Origin: Erythrocercus mccallii
Lineage: Eukaryota > Chordata > Aves > Passeriformes > Dicruridae
Length of the DNA stretch: 64,000 nt
Assembly: GCA_013397435.1 (NCBI GenBank)
Contig: VZRG01000033.1
Location: 7,703 to 71,702, forward strand
Direction of reading: 5' to 3'
Part shown: positions 1-9,910 of the stretch, piece by piece
How positions within the stretch are numbered: position 1 is the stretch's first letter
Layout of the letters: every line of letters starts with the position of its first letter
Notes under the pieces: model-generated
The model's input: the letters and a program-made list of their open reading frames with translations, nothing else
What the model was told of the DNA's origin: nothing
Databases searched by the model: none
Position numbers and translations under genes: made by a program

Positions 1-20
1 GGGGTGGGGGGAAATGGGGA
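1..20. other. G-run tract at window edge
   Basis: Runs of four, six and four G separated by one T and by AAAT. If the six-G run splits, this gives four G3 runs, so a G-quadruplex on the plus strand is possible. The tract is cut by the window edge, so its full extent is unknown. Confidence 0.35.
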
Positions 21-280
21 GAAAAGTGCGTGGCAAATAATCCATCAAAAAGCCGGAGCGAGATCGATACGTCGTGTTAAATTTTAAATGTGTTTGCTGG
101 CAGTTAAACTGCTCTCGACTCATTACAACAACAGTGCTGGATTTATTCTAATGCGCTGCAGTCTGAACAACAAGCGCATTAATTCTCCTTTAATTGTAAA
201 CTGGGAGCATTTGAAAACCATTCAGTGTGCAAATTATGCTGATTCAATTACCGTTTAGTTACAGACTTCATTACCTGAAT
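20..280. promoter_or_regulatory. Putative conserved non-coding element
   Basis: Non-repetitive, mixed-composition sequence with several AT-rich homeodomain-type cores (TTTAATTG, GCATTAATT, CAATTACC) and balanced GC between them. There is no open frame with protein character. The look is that of developmental enhancers near transcription-factor genes. Conservation is inferred, not measured; alignment with other vertebrates would decide. Confidence 0.35.
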
Positions 281-282
281 AC

Positions 283-390
283 TTTTTTTTTTTTTTCCCG
301 AGGCCTTGGCATTGCAGAGTGAAGGAGACGATTTTCAAGTTTCCCTCGAAACAATGCAAAATATGATACCAAAAAAAAAAAAAAAAAAAA
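283..390. repeat. Poly-T (283-296) and poly-A (371-390) runs
   Basis: A 14-base T run and a 20-base A run lie about 75 bp apart, facing each other as an imperfect inverted homopolymer pair. The A run makes a lysine-rich spurious open frame. The tracts are most simply slippage products. The DNA between them is unremarkable. Confidence 0.7.
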
Positions 391-599
391 GGTTGGGAAT
401 AAAAGACGATCTAGTGGGAGGGAAGAAGGGAATGCGCCCTTCAGCTGGTCTGTCTTCTGCCAAAACACTCGGGGAGGATCCAAAGGATTTCCCTAGCACG
501 ATTTTTCTTTCTAACTTGATACTTCCACGTTTATGCAAATGTCTCCCTACTCTCTGTATTTCGGGAGTGACTCTGAAAGTTTGTATTAGGCCGTCTCAT
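391..599. other. Unique sequence, no gene seen
   Basis: Non-repetitive flank between the poly-A run and the next CNE-like block. The short open frames here run through the homopolymer and have no protein-family character. Confidence 0.4.
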
Positions 600-1010
600 G
601 ATAACAAAGTGTTTATTAGCACTGAAGCATGAAGTTTTGATTAAAGCTTTAATGCGGCGCCACAAAGCAGCAAGGTGCAGCACTTTGTTGTGCCTATCCA
701 TATGTGCATGTCGCTCCGCGTGGACAAAAGCAGTTTCAATTAGGAATTAAATTTTCAATGCTCAAACTGTTAGGAAGGGTAAATGAAATGGCAGCACAAA
801 CAGCTTCCTATCGAGTTTGTTGAAAACCGTTTTTTGGGAGGGGTTAATAATATAGGTGAGAGGGAAAAGAGCCTGTTTCCTCTTCGCCTGAATTAGGAGG
901 TGTTTATAGAGAGTGAACAGCTGCAGTGAGGCTAAGCTGCCTTGAAGTCACTCATTTACAGACACTGTCTGCTTTGTAATTTCTCTTCACTCAACAAACC
1001 GCTGCTCTTT
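600..1010. promoter_or_regulatory. Putative conserved non-coding element
   Basis: Dense, non-repetitive block with homeodomain-type sites (TTGATTAAAGC near 638, CAATTAGGAATTAA near 737), an SRY/SOX-type AACAAAG near 603, an NdeI-like CATATG E-box near 700, and isolated CpGs in otherwise AT-rich DNA. Both flanks are more ordinary. It reads like a vertebrate developmental enhancer core. This is inference from motif density only. Confidence 0.35.
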
Positions 1011-1089
1011 TTTAATTTTTGTTCTTCTCTCCCCCCTCCCCTTAAATCTTTTTGAAATGAAATCTTAAGGAAAAAATTGTGCTTCTGCT

Positions 1090-1480
1090 TTTCTTCCCCT
1101 TTTAATAGAGCCATATTCTATCTGCCTTATTGCCTGAAATTTATAGAGATCATGGCCGATCTGAATTAGTAGGAATTTTGCTGGGGTAGAGATGGTTCTC
1201 TATATTATGTTTATTGAAAAAAACATTAGTTGTGCATTGCGAGGTGTGCAATTTCTCCTTGTTTCGAGCTATGCAGTGTATTGAAAATGTTATATTTTAT
1301 TTGCAGTGGTAGTGCATTTCCTTTGGCCTAAATGGGTAACTTAGTACTTATTTGGCAGAATTAGGAGTTATCCTTTAAAGTCTTGCAGGTGTTTTCTTTC
1401 TCTACTTTTAGAAAGCTGCAGAAAGTGTTCAAACACCTACACTAGGTCTTATTTACCACGGCACTCCACATTACCGCTGT
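1090..1480. promoter_or_regulatory. Putative conserved non-coding element
   Basis: Non-repetitive block without coding character, with alternating AT-rich motifs (TGAATTAGTAGG, GAATTAGGAGTTA) and no simple repeats. It sits between the left-hand CNE-like blocks and CpG island 1. Support is limited to general appearance and position. Confidence 0.25.
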
Positions 1481-1737
1481 TCTTTCAAAAGCATCTTAGT
1501 CTAATTCTAATGGATGATGTTTCCTTAACTAACAGTGTTGTGCTGAGCTCAGAATCGGCAGTGAGGAAGCATGTAAAGAAAAAAACCCCACCAAAATAGC
1601 ACCCGGAGATCGCAGACTCTCAGAATTGAGTTCTGTTTATAAGGAGGCTGGGATTTTACACCATTCCTTTAATGGAAATCTTCTCGTTGTACCTCCTGCC
1701 TAATTGCCGGTGAACTTCCAGTCCGACACCACAGGAC

Positions 1738-1745
1738 AATAAAAG
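1738..1745 (+). promoter_or_regulatory. TATA-like box upstream of CpG island 1
   Basis: AATAAAAG followed by GCC is a fair TATA-box match on the plus strand and lies about 50 bp before the CpG-rich block begins. If used, transcription would start near 1770 and run into the island. The same string could equally be chance AT-rich sequence or a poly(A)-signal-like hexamer. Confidence 0.2.
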
Positions 1746-1792
1746 GCCAGGCTGTTTCTTTTCATTTCTTCCTTACATTTTTCCCCTCCTGT

Positions 1793-2300
1793 GTGGAAAC
1801 AGCAAGCTGTAGAAGTGACTACAGAATGCGCGGGCTGTCAGGAAGGACGGCAAGGATCCTAAGTATTATTTCTCAGAGGGACAGGTCAAGCAGACCCTCG
1901 AAGGAGGAGGCAGATCGTTTCCGTGCCGGCAGCTGCGGAGCCGCTCCGTGCGGAGGGGCCCGGCGGGCTGTGGCCGACAGCTCCCGGCGGCGACGGGCGC
2001 TCGTCCCGTCCCGTCCCGTCCCGTCCCACCGCGCCCCGGCCGCCACCCGGGCCCTGCGCAGCCCCTGCCACGGCGGGCGCCGGGAGGCGATGGGCTCACA
2101 CAAGGCGGGATTTCACTCCTGTCGCGGTCACAGGCTGTGCTCCCGCTCGCTCCAGGGAGACCTTCCCGGGCCGTACAAGCACGGAGTGGGTAGATGCACC
2201 TCGTATGCTGGGATTATCCTGGCTCGAAGAGGCTTCGGCTCATTTCTTAGGTGCTCCTGAACCGGAGTAGCGTGTACGGAACTAAAATCAGTCGGAATTT
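1793..2300. promoter_or_regulatory. CpG island 1 (candidate promoter)
   Basis: GC content and CpG density rise sharply over flanking AT-rich DNA, strongest from about 1920 to 2100, with many CG dinucleotides retained. Several overlapping frames are open on both strands, which is the usual effect of GC-rich sequence losing stop codons; the translations are arginine-, proline- and alanine-rich without domains. A (GTCCC)n tract sits in the core. A good splice-donor-like string, AGGGTAAGG, follows at 2316-2324, so a non-coding or 5' UTR first exon on the plus strand is possible but unproven. Confidence 0.6.
2005..2027 (-). other. (GTCCC)5 tract, quadruplex motif on minus strand
   Basis: Five C3 runs (2005-2007, 2010-2012, 2015-2017, 2020-2022, 2025-2027) are each separated by GT. 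The minus strand therefore reads as G3 runs with 2-nt loops, a canonical G-quadruplex motif with one spare run; the plus strand could form an i-motif. It lies in the densest part of CpG island 1. Confidence 0.7.
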
Positions 2301-2690
2301 TTCGTGGCATGCTGTAGGGTAAGGATCCCTCCCCACTTTGATCCCCCGCCCGGCTTGTCGTCCTCTCCCAGCAAAGTGTTTATTCACTGGTGGGTTTAAT
2401 TAGGATACGCACCGGAGCCGGGTAGCAGAGTGCTTCAACTCTGTGCAGAACTTAAGCGCAAGAGGAAAAGGGGGGCTGTTTTTCCACCCCGCGATGAAGG
2501 CTGTTTCGCGGCGGGAGCTTTCCTGCGAGGCGCTTTGCCAGAGGAGTAGAACTACAGGGCTCACGGGGCAGCGTGTTAAACAGGGCGATGGCTTTGGCAG
2601 AAGGGCTTTGGAAACAGTCTGCTAACCTTCTCCTCGTGCCGGGCTGGGATTTTAAGGTCTGTTTCACACCGTCACTGTAGCTTGGAGGCC
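2301..2690. other. CpG-rich shoulder of island 1
   Basis: Moderately GC-rich, with scattered CpGs (for example around 2345-2360, 2490-2530 and 2560-2590), tapering away from the main island. Short open frames here have no protein-family character. No RNA gene is seen. Confidence 0.35.
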
Positions 2691-2699
2691 TTCTGACAA

Positions 2700-2900
2700 C
2701 CGAGAGGAGCTTTCCTGCAAAATTGTTGTGAATAATAGAGGTTTAAAATTGTCCTCAGCGGTGGCACACTTGGTACAGTATTTGCTGAAGGGGTAAACAG
2801 GGGGTTAGCGGCTCCAGAGTTTGTGTACATTTAATTTCGCTGTGTGTTGCACTGTTTGCGGTCATTTCACCCCGGTTAATGAAAGCTGTAGTGAATGTGA
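2700..2900. promoter_or_regulatory. Putative conserved non-coding element
   Basis: Non-repetitive block of mixed composition with a TTGTTGTGAATAATAG string, a CATTTAATTTCGC homeodomain-like site and GGTTAATGAAAGC. It follows directly on the CpG-rich shoulder. This is inference by appearance only. Confidence 0.3.
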
Positions 2901-2989
2901 GGAAATATCACGTGCCGACGAAGAGAAGTTGATTTTTTTTCTTCCTTCTTTTTAAAGATTGTTGCTGATTGTGTCCTACTTTGTTGTGG

Positions 2990-3025
2990 AAAAAAAACCC
3001 CAACCAACCAACAAACAAACCCACA
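2990..3025. repeat. A/C-rich low-complexity tract
   Basis: An A8 run followed by CCCC and repeated CCAA, ACAA and AACA units. Similar A/C-only tracts occur at about 13.03, 18.11 and 41.43 kb. Likely slippage-derived simple sequence. Confidence 0.6.
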
Positions 3026-3029
3026 CCTC

Positions 3030-4130
3030 TATAAGCAGAAAACAAAAGAGAGAGGAGACTTTGTCCTATCGTAGTCATCACCCACGGTATTTTCTTAGAG
3101 GCATTTGGTGGTGAATGCATTCGGGTATTGTTTTTTCCCTCCCAAACAGAGATTTCTTTCAATTTTTAAACTGACATCAAAGGCATGGAGGGCGGGGGAG
3201 AGTGCTTGGCGAGCAGGGACAGCAGTGGCTTTTTGTGCGGGGGAGTTTACATATCCTTGAGATGCTCCTTCTCCCTCTTTCTAAACAAGTTTGAGAGACG
3301 CTGTCGTGGTGGTGTAAGGGGGAAAAATTACCCTTTCGGAAAGTAAGATATGGGAGTAACAATGGGACCCCAATCTCGTGTAGGCAAAACAAATTTAACT
3401 GCACTCTTGATTTTTTTTTTTTTCAAGTGGAGGATAGTGTATTCTTTTCCAGACTTTCTTGCTTCCTAACCTCCAGGGACTTCTACTAGGTTAAGAAGGG
3501 GTTTCCCCACACTGATTTGTCTTTTTCCTGATGCTTAGTACACAATATTTTAATTTCGTATATAGTTGGACAAAGCAATCTGGAATAGATTTCACCTTCT
3601 GGGGAGGCACCTGAATATAATCCAACATCCCTGCCTCTCTTCGACTAGCCAAATCTTCCAAGTCTGTATGGTACCTAGAGGTATCCATTTTAACCTCTTT
3701 AATATTTCCCTGCATCTCTAAACCGCCATTTTAATTAACAAAAAGCCAATTTTCTAATCGTCTTGGAAAGTGCGGTGAAGCAGGTTAAGAAACCAATTGC
3801 TCGGAATAGCCAGCACTTGGAGAAAATGAATGTGTAAGCCATCCTACCCTTCCTAGGATTGGCTTCTGCTCTCCCGACTGGGTTTGGGTGAAGTTTTGCT
3901 GTGATTTAGCAGACAGTTTAACACCCAGCTCGCTCTTCTTGTAAGTCAGCATTAAACCACCTCCTGGGTGCTTTGTAAATACAGCTTTGGCATTTTTTTC
4001 ATGCAGCAGATTGACATGTTGACGATTCTGCTTTAAGGAATGTGACAATAAAGTGGAAAACCAAAGGCTGGCAAGCACTTCATCAAGGATAAAAAGGTTC
4101 TGCTGTAAGGATGTCACTCAATTTATTGTG
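3030..4130. other. Intergenic, no gene seen
   Basis: Ordinary-to-AT-rich non-repetitive DNA. Short open frames on the minus strand at 3177-3404, 3491-3715 and 3785-4117 have no recognisable domain, no signal peptide and no codon bias suggesting translation. A T12 run lies near 3412-3423. Parts from 3700 on may belong to the CNE cluster that continues to 4.65 kb. Confidence 0.4.
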
Positions 4131-4655
4131 AAAGTCGAATGAATTACGTTTAATGAAAGTGCTCCCCAGATGAATATTACCAGCAATTTCCTGAGTTGGC
4201 TCTGTCAGATTGATATGAGGAAATGCCAACCCATATCAAAAAAGATTTCCAATCTCAATTACTATGCAAGCTTTCGAAGAGCTCCTTTTTATTGATATGA
4301 TATATATTGGCGGGTTCTCAATGCTGTGCAAACTACTCTCTGTTCAACAGGATAGCACATTTCCCAGTTTATTGTTTAACCCTACGTTTTTCTGGCTGTT
4401 GTATAAATTTCTGCGAGTGCCCTTCTTTCAGAGGGGAAACTACCTCTCATCCTCTTTCCCTTTCCGTGACCCAGAGAGATCAAAGTTGTGTGACTGGCAG
4501 ACAGCGAGGGCGACGCTCATTGAGGAAGTTTTTCAGCCCGGATGGTCAAAGCCGAAGGTCAAGACAAACAGCTCGGCTGAGACAATGGCATTGGATTCCC
4601 TCATTTTCAGTGTATTTCTAGGCAACAATACAGATCACGGTAATATTTGTTAAGA
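4131..4655. promoter_or_regulatory. Putative conserved non-coding element pair
   Basis: Two dense non-repetitive blocks (about 4131-4330 and 4440-4640). The first has GAATTACGTTTAATGA, a TTATTGATATGATAT stretch and two CATATCA or ATATGAG cores. The second is rich in CpG-containing strings on an AT background (GCGAGGGCGACGCTCATT, CAGCTCGGCTGAG). The frame open across 4264-4653 shows no domain. Retained CpGs outside an island suggest constraint, but alignment is needed. Confidence 0.35.
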
Positions 4656-5173
4656 CTAGCAATCCAAATTTTCCTGCCCTTTCTTCCTCATTCCTCTAAG
4701 GCTTCTAGGGGCAAGTTAGGAATTCACTAAGCCCTCGAAGGGAGAGAAAAGCTCTTATGTCTCCTCATCTACATACGAATTGACTTTTCGAGAGGCTTTT
4801 CTGTTCTATTTTAACTACTGTGATGCTGGTCGTTACTCAGGAATACAGCTTCTTTTCCCATAATCCGTCTTGCTGGGCTTCTTGGTGGTTGATTCAGTCA
4901 GATTTCTTCTACCGTTTCCCCATGCTCTTTCAATATTTTGTATCAAAGCAGAGAGATGATATTGAAGGACAACAGCGAGTCTCTCAAAACTCTGCAGCAG
5001 GACGGGGATATGGTTACTTTCACATGTGGGGCTGCACTCCTTGCATGAAGCATTCACGAGGAAACAGAAAGAACTATTCCTTAGTACATGTTGGGCTAGT
5101 CTGGCTTTCTATCTTCCTGTTCGTTGCTGGATCTGCATCTAAAACTTTCTTCAGAGTACAATTAAGTCTACGT
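4656..5173. other. Intergenic, no gene seen
   Basis: Non-repetitive sequence with no domain-bearing frame, no RNA gene and no recognised transposon. The open frame at 4820-5212 ends in the TTTA microsatellite and is considered spurious. Confidence 0.4.
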
Positions 5174-5212
5174 GTTATTTATCTATTTATTTATTTGTTT
5201 ATTTATTTATAA
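5174..5212. repeat. (TTTA)n microsatellite
   Basis: Imperfect TTTA tetranucleotide array with one C and one G interruption, immediately left of CpG island 2. Confidence 0.85.
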
Positions 5213-5397
5213 AAAGTGTGTTTTCCCCCCCCTGTCGGAGATGCTGAGTGTTTCGAGCCGCGGACGGCGAGTGCAAGCGCTGCAGGGAGAGCGGCTAAGC
5301 TCTGGCAGTGGGGCCGATAGAGGGCTGGCGCTGAATGTCCCGCTCGCACCGGGCCGGGGCTGGCGCTTCCTGCTCGGCCAGGCCGGCAGCGCCGTGC

Positions 5398-5418
5398 AGC
5401 AGCACCCTGGAGAGCGCC
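5398..5418 (+). promoter_or_regulatory. RE1/NRSE-like REST site, weaker copy
   Basis: Compared with the canonical 21-bp RE1, the left half CAGCACC is exact (5400-5406) and the right half matches at nine of ten positions (GGAGAGCGCC, 5409-5418), with correct 2-bp spacing. By eye 16 of 21 positions agree. It lies 29 bp upstream of a stronger copy, nearly three helical turns, in the same orientation. Confidence 0.55.
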
Positions 5419-5426
5419 CGGGGCTG

Positions 5427-5447
5427 GGCAGCACCGCGGACAGCGCC
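5427..5447 (+). promoter_or_regulatory. RE1/NRSE REST-binding site, strong copy
   Basis: Both half-sites of the RE1 motif are exact: CAGCACC at 5429-5435 and GGACAGCGCC at 5438-5447, with the normal spacing. Only the two leading T positions and one spacer base differ from the canonical site (18 of 21 agree by eye). REST binds such sites through its zinc fingers and recruits CoREST and Sin3 corepressors to silence neuronal genes in non-neuronal cells. The match is a direct sequence observation; occupancy is inferred. Confidence 0.8.
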
Positions 5448-5560
5448 CGGCCCCGGCCCGCACCGCCGACCACTCCTTCACGGGAGCCCCGTCCCGGGCT
5501 AGTCAAGGTTACGGGCTGTTGCTGCTTAGACCTCATCCTCAACGCGCTCTGAACTGATGG

Positions 5561-7635
5561 CTTGGCGCTCTGTGCCTTCAGTTTTACTGAAGGAAGAAGA
5601 AGACGGGTGGACCAGCAGATCGATGTATTTGTTTACTGTTACTGCTGACTGGCTTTCTCTCAATGATGAAATGGTAGCTATTTTCTGAGGAAAAGCTGAT
5701 CAGAGGGACAATACATGAGTATGGGGTGCAACAGGGGTGGTAGAATAAATCTGGGGTTAGGAAAGCTGTTCTGAGATGCTCAGGTTTGTCTCATTCTATC
5801 CCATGACCACAGCATCCTCTCCTTTTGGAGAGAGCCCAGAGATATCCAAGACCATTGGAGTAAGAAATGAGGTCTGAAACATGGCTGAAACACTAAGACA
5901 TGAGAACAGGAAGTAATTAACAATGACACTTTTTATCTCATGGATGGGGGCAGGAGTGTTTCTCAGACACAGTTGATGTCATTTTTGGGGTAGCACTCTG
6001 AAGCATCTGTGAGGGGCAGACAGATCTTGATGCCTTCAATTGATTGCCTGTGTCCTGGCAGACAGTGCTCAGAGTATCTCCCAGCTCTCCCCTTGCCTTC
6101 ACAAGGAGATAATCACAGGCAACTGCCTCCACCCCTGTAAATCCCCACTTACTACTGACAGAGCTATCCTCTAGAGCTCTGCTGCCTGAAAAGCACTTGT
6201 CAATGAAACAGTGACTTCTGGCACAGCAGGTGTAAGTGAATGACTGATGAAGCGTCCTTCAATAAAGGAATGTGATAGGAATTGACTAGGCTGAGGTGTA
6301 GAATAACCCACAATCTCTACCAGCCTTCCAGACAAAACCATAAGCCATTTATTCCTGATCCATATTCTCCCATGAATATCAGTAGTGATTGTGATGCTTT
6401 TTCTGGATGTGAACATTCTCCAGTCTCTTTTGATTACACCATATCCCTTTGCATGGTGTCTCAAAACTGCGTTGTCTGCTGCAGAGATATTGCTTTTATC
6501 TTCCAAATGCCACCCTCATTAATGTCAATGTCTCACTGTCCAGCTAGTGACAAATGTCTCAGGAACATTCATCTGCCTTGCACACTGCACCATCTCTCCT
6601 GCTGCCTTGTCTCTTCCTCTCCAAGGAGAGATTTAGTAATACTTTCTTCCTTGCCCCCTTTCATCTGCTCAAAAAAGTTTTGTCCACTAGTTGGTCTCTG
6701 TCCTGCCCATTCACGAGTTAGTTTTGCCAGTGTCCTCTGGGTTATCCTCTCTCCTGCTAGTCTGTTTGATCACCTTGATATCAAGTTGACTATAGCATGC
6801 AAAGATGATCTGCTCTTTCCAAAACTACAGGTTGTTGGAAGGGGGAGAAATTAGGCCTACCAAATGATTCTGGTATTAGTGCCCTCTTTTCCTCAAATTT
6901 CATCTTCTAACCCAGGCTTGACACAAAAAACCAAAAGAACAAAGAGCTGGTTGTTTCTTTGTGTGTGTAACCTGGTTATTGTGTGCATAAGAGCACTTGT
7001 GAATGCTCTTATTTTTCTGGGCTTTTGAAAACTGATTAGTCAAATATGTCTATATTATTTCTTTGTATATTTACTTAAAATTTGGTGATAGCTGTGCAGA
7101 AGACTTGTTTTAGAAGCAGAGCTGACAGCCAAAATACTACTAGGAAAGAAGTGATCTAATAACCTTAGTTCTTGGAAAGGCATGGAATTAAATTATATAC
7201 CATATATAAATATAAAAGTATCCATATAAAATATACTAATTAATTATTAATCTTACAGTAATATATAAGACATTAGAATTATATTTATTTATTTAGAAAG
7301 AAAAGTAGAGAGTCACTTAAATCTAACCAGTACAGTATCCTCAGCTGAAAAATAAAAGATGTTACTTACCTTCCTAGTTGGAACATGCTTTGAAATAACA
7401 GAAGTAACATTACCAATGATTAGTAACCAGTGTGTTTTATGATCCTCTTTCCCCTTTCCCTGCCCTATGTCAGCATTGTATTATGTGTGAGTTAACTTTC
7501 AGCTGGCACAATATTTCCTGCACTTGTTTTAGAGGTGCATGTGAGCTACTGGGCAAAAGTAAAAATAGAAAAGGAGAAACATTCTGGCCATGTATTGAGA
7601 ACACCATGGAAAAACAAAGACTCCTCTGCAGCAGA
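5561..7635. other. Intergenic, no gene seen
   Basis: AT-rich, non-repetitive DNA. The longest frame, 190 codons on the plus strand at 6282-6854, is cysteine- and serine-rich without domain, signal or codon pattern and is judged accidental. A TAATTAATTATTAAT-rich stretch lies near 7230-7250. Confidence 0.4.
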
Positions 7636-7725
7636 TCCTATGCCCTGATCCTGCAGTGTAATACAAGATGATTCCATGTAAATCAATGGTTTGTTTACTT
7701 GTGTGAAGAGGACAGATTCAGTTAT
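7636..7725 (+). mobile_element. Possible palindromic MITE relic
   Basis: The string CCCTGATCCTGCAGTG, then CCATGTAAATCAATGG about 35 bp later and TTACTTGTGTGAAG, recalls a palindromic non-autonomous element common in turtle and crocodile genomes, whose centre is a CCATTGAAATCAATGG-type inverted repeat and whose ends read CTGATCCTGCA. The right-hand terminal copy is not recognisable. Assignment is from memory of the family pattern, so it is tentative. Confidence 0.3.
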
Positions 7726-9867
7726 TGTTGACGATTAAGTAGACCATTTCTATTTCTGAGAATTGCTTGTCACTATTCAGATACCACTTCAAATTGAAAA
7801 TGCAATTGGCAGCTCTTAAAAAAATTTAGCTAATGGAATTTCTGTTATGGGTAGTTCAGACCACCTGTACCACAATATTTATCTGCACAGTCATTTTTAT
7901 AAGCTATTCTTGATTGAACTTTAGAAAAATAGTCCTTCTGCTAGGCTATTTTGTAAAGAAATGTTGTCATAGGCCTTCAGGTATACAAAACGGTTTATAT
8001 AAAATTAATGGACTGCTTTTTATATTTACAACCTCATCCATAGCACTTGAGGTCTTGCAAAAGAAGTGATAGACGTAAAATAAGAATAATGTTAAAACTG
8101 TGTCCTCATGCTTATTGCACTGTCAATAACAGTATTGTAAAATATTGGTGTGCTTAAAATCAGAATGTTTGTTTGTAATTTGACTCTGATTTAGAGTAAT
8201 TTCTGCTGTCACTTACTGCAACTACTCTGTGTTACATACAGAGATTTTTCTTAACATTTATGTGGGGAATGCTTTGTACCCTGAAAAGATTTTGTAAGAA
8301 ATATTGATAGGTAAAACATAGCAATAATACTGTAGCTCTGTGGAGGACAATCACTGAGCGAACAGATCTTTAAGGATCAGGAAGGTAAGAAAGACTACAG
8401 AGATGTGACATAGAAGTTGTGCATAACAGTACATGAAAACCTTCACCATTTAAAAAGATGGGCTCCATCCTGCTGCCTTCATCTGCAAGGGATATTACTT
8501 GAAAATGTCCATATTTTATATTCCTACTTGTTTCTTCTCCCTCCTTCCACAAACCCTGACGTTTGCTTAGCTGACTTGCTTGTAGCAGGTGGCAGTGTAG
8601 TACGTGTTGCAAGCAGAAGGTAGTGCACAGATACCTTCAATGGAATCACGTCTGTGAGTGGTCACTTGGAGTGGGTAAAAAATGGCATTATGTGGTCCTT
8701 GACAAGACTGTGGCATGGGTGAATCATCCCAAATATGTGTCTGTCTTCTGTCTTCTGTCAAACTTCTGTCTGTGCTGACTCAGTGGGACCTCTTGCTGTT
8801 TGCCTCCTTCCTCTGTGAACAGCTCTGCTCTCTCTGTTAGCACAAGTCATTGCTGTAAGGTACAATCCCACAGAATTATAAATGTTTAGAATATAGCTTG
8901 TTTGCCTCTTAAATGCACTAGCTAGAGTCTTGGAAATATTTGCTAGCTAGAGTCTTGGAAAAGTTATTGTGTGGATTAGCAGATTGTAATGATATGGTTC
9001 AGTCTTCCAGTGTAATGCAACCCAAATGAATATGGAAATGTATGACTAACTGCATTAGAGAAGGTGCTGTTTTTGTTCTCCACAATTTATAGATTACTCG
9101 GAAATTGCAGTGTTGTAGCAGACACTTCAGAGTGAAGGCCAATAGCTTGCAACTACTTTTTAGAAGCAAAACACAATCTCAGAACACTTGCTCACATATG
9201 CTTCAGTGCTTTACTGAGCTAGGAGAACTTGAATGCAGTATGGTTTTTGCATTTCTTTTTTTTTCTTTTAGGATATAAAACTTCTTCCATAGAGAAAAAG
9301 GTAACACATCCATGTCTTCAAAAATATTACAGAGTAATGTTTTTACCAAGAATCTACTGAATTTACCTCTAGACTACTTAGAATCTATTACAGCATTTTT
9401 CTATTACCAAACATTACACTTTTTTACTATGCCTTATCCTAAAAATGTTGTCTTTTTTAATATTGGATAGTAATTAATTAAATGGTCAATAATCCTAAAA
9501 TTACAAGAGAATAATTATTTTTTGTATTAATTTTGAATTTTTTGACTCATTCTGACTACTGCTTCAGCTTCTGAAGAAATAGTCTAAAAATACCTTTATC
9601 TATGAAATTAAATTAAAGTTAGAATTTTCAAATAGATAATTCACGTATCTTTTTTCCTCCTGTAAATGTGTTTTTGAAGTATTCAGACAGTACCCTTACT
9701 ACCGTCTAGAATTACAAAGAGTTGCAAATGGTGGCATATCTCAGAAAGCCATGTGTGGCTATTTTGCAGAATTATATTTGAGGTCTAAAATTGAAGTCTA
9801 ACTGGACTATTGATGTACATTTTTTGCAGACCACTGCAGATTCATTTTTTTTTTATTTCAGAAGAAA
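7726..9867. other. Intergenic with two small duplications
   Basis: AT-rich DNA without gene. Local tandem structure: a TCTGTC/TTCTGTC cluster at 8740-8772, and a 19-bp unit (CTAGCTAGAGTCTTGGAAA) at 8918-8936 repeated exactly at 8943-8961. No transposon signature was recognised around them. Confidence 0.5.
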
Positions 9868-9910
9868 ATGGAATAATGGAATAATGGAGTAATGAATAAT
9901 GGAATAATGA
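9868..9910 (+). repeat. (GGAATAAT)n short minisatellite
   Basis: About five imperfect copies of an 8-bp GGAATAAT unit, with variants GGAGTAAT and a copy lacking GG. It follows a T-rich stretch. Variation among units suggests an old array. Confidence 0.75.

Larger units (their letters stand above)
5236..5560. promoter_or_regulatory. CpG island 2 with REST sites
   Basis: Sharp GC- and CpG-rich island in AT-rich surroundings, densest at 5300-5500. Frames are open on both strands because of composition; none shows a domain. It holds two RE1/NRSE matches in tandem and a separate GGCGCTG half-site at 5327-5333, so a REST-regulated promoter, first exon or silencer is the most economical reading. 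No TATA box or confident splice donor was found, and the direction of any transcription is unknown. Confidence 0.65.

Noticed and set aside
1793..2270. Open frames up to 155 codons across CpG island 1 on both strands
   Set aside because: GC-rich sequence lacks stop codons in many frames at once; the translations are low-complexity Arg/Pro/Ala without domain.
5172..5552. Open frames of 92-126 codons in CpG island 2
   Set aside because: The plus-strand frame starts in the TTTA microsatellite and runs through the GC-rich island; frames are open on both strands, a composition effect.
6282..6854. 190-codon plus-strand open frame
   Set aside because: Longest frame in the window but with no domain, signal peptide or conserved motif, and composition follows the local DNA; expected by chance in 64 kb.
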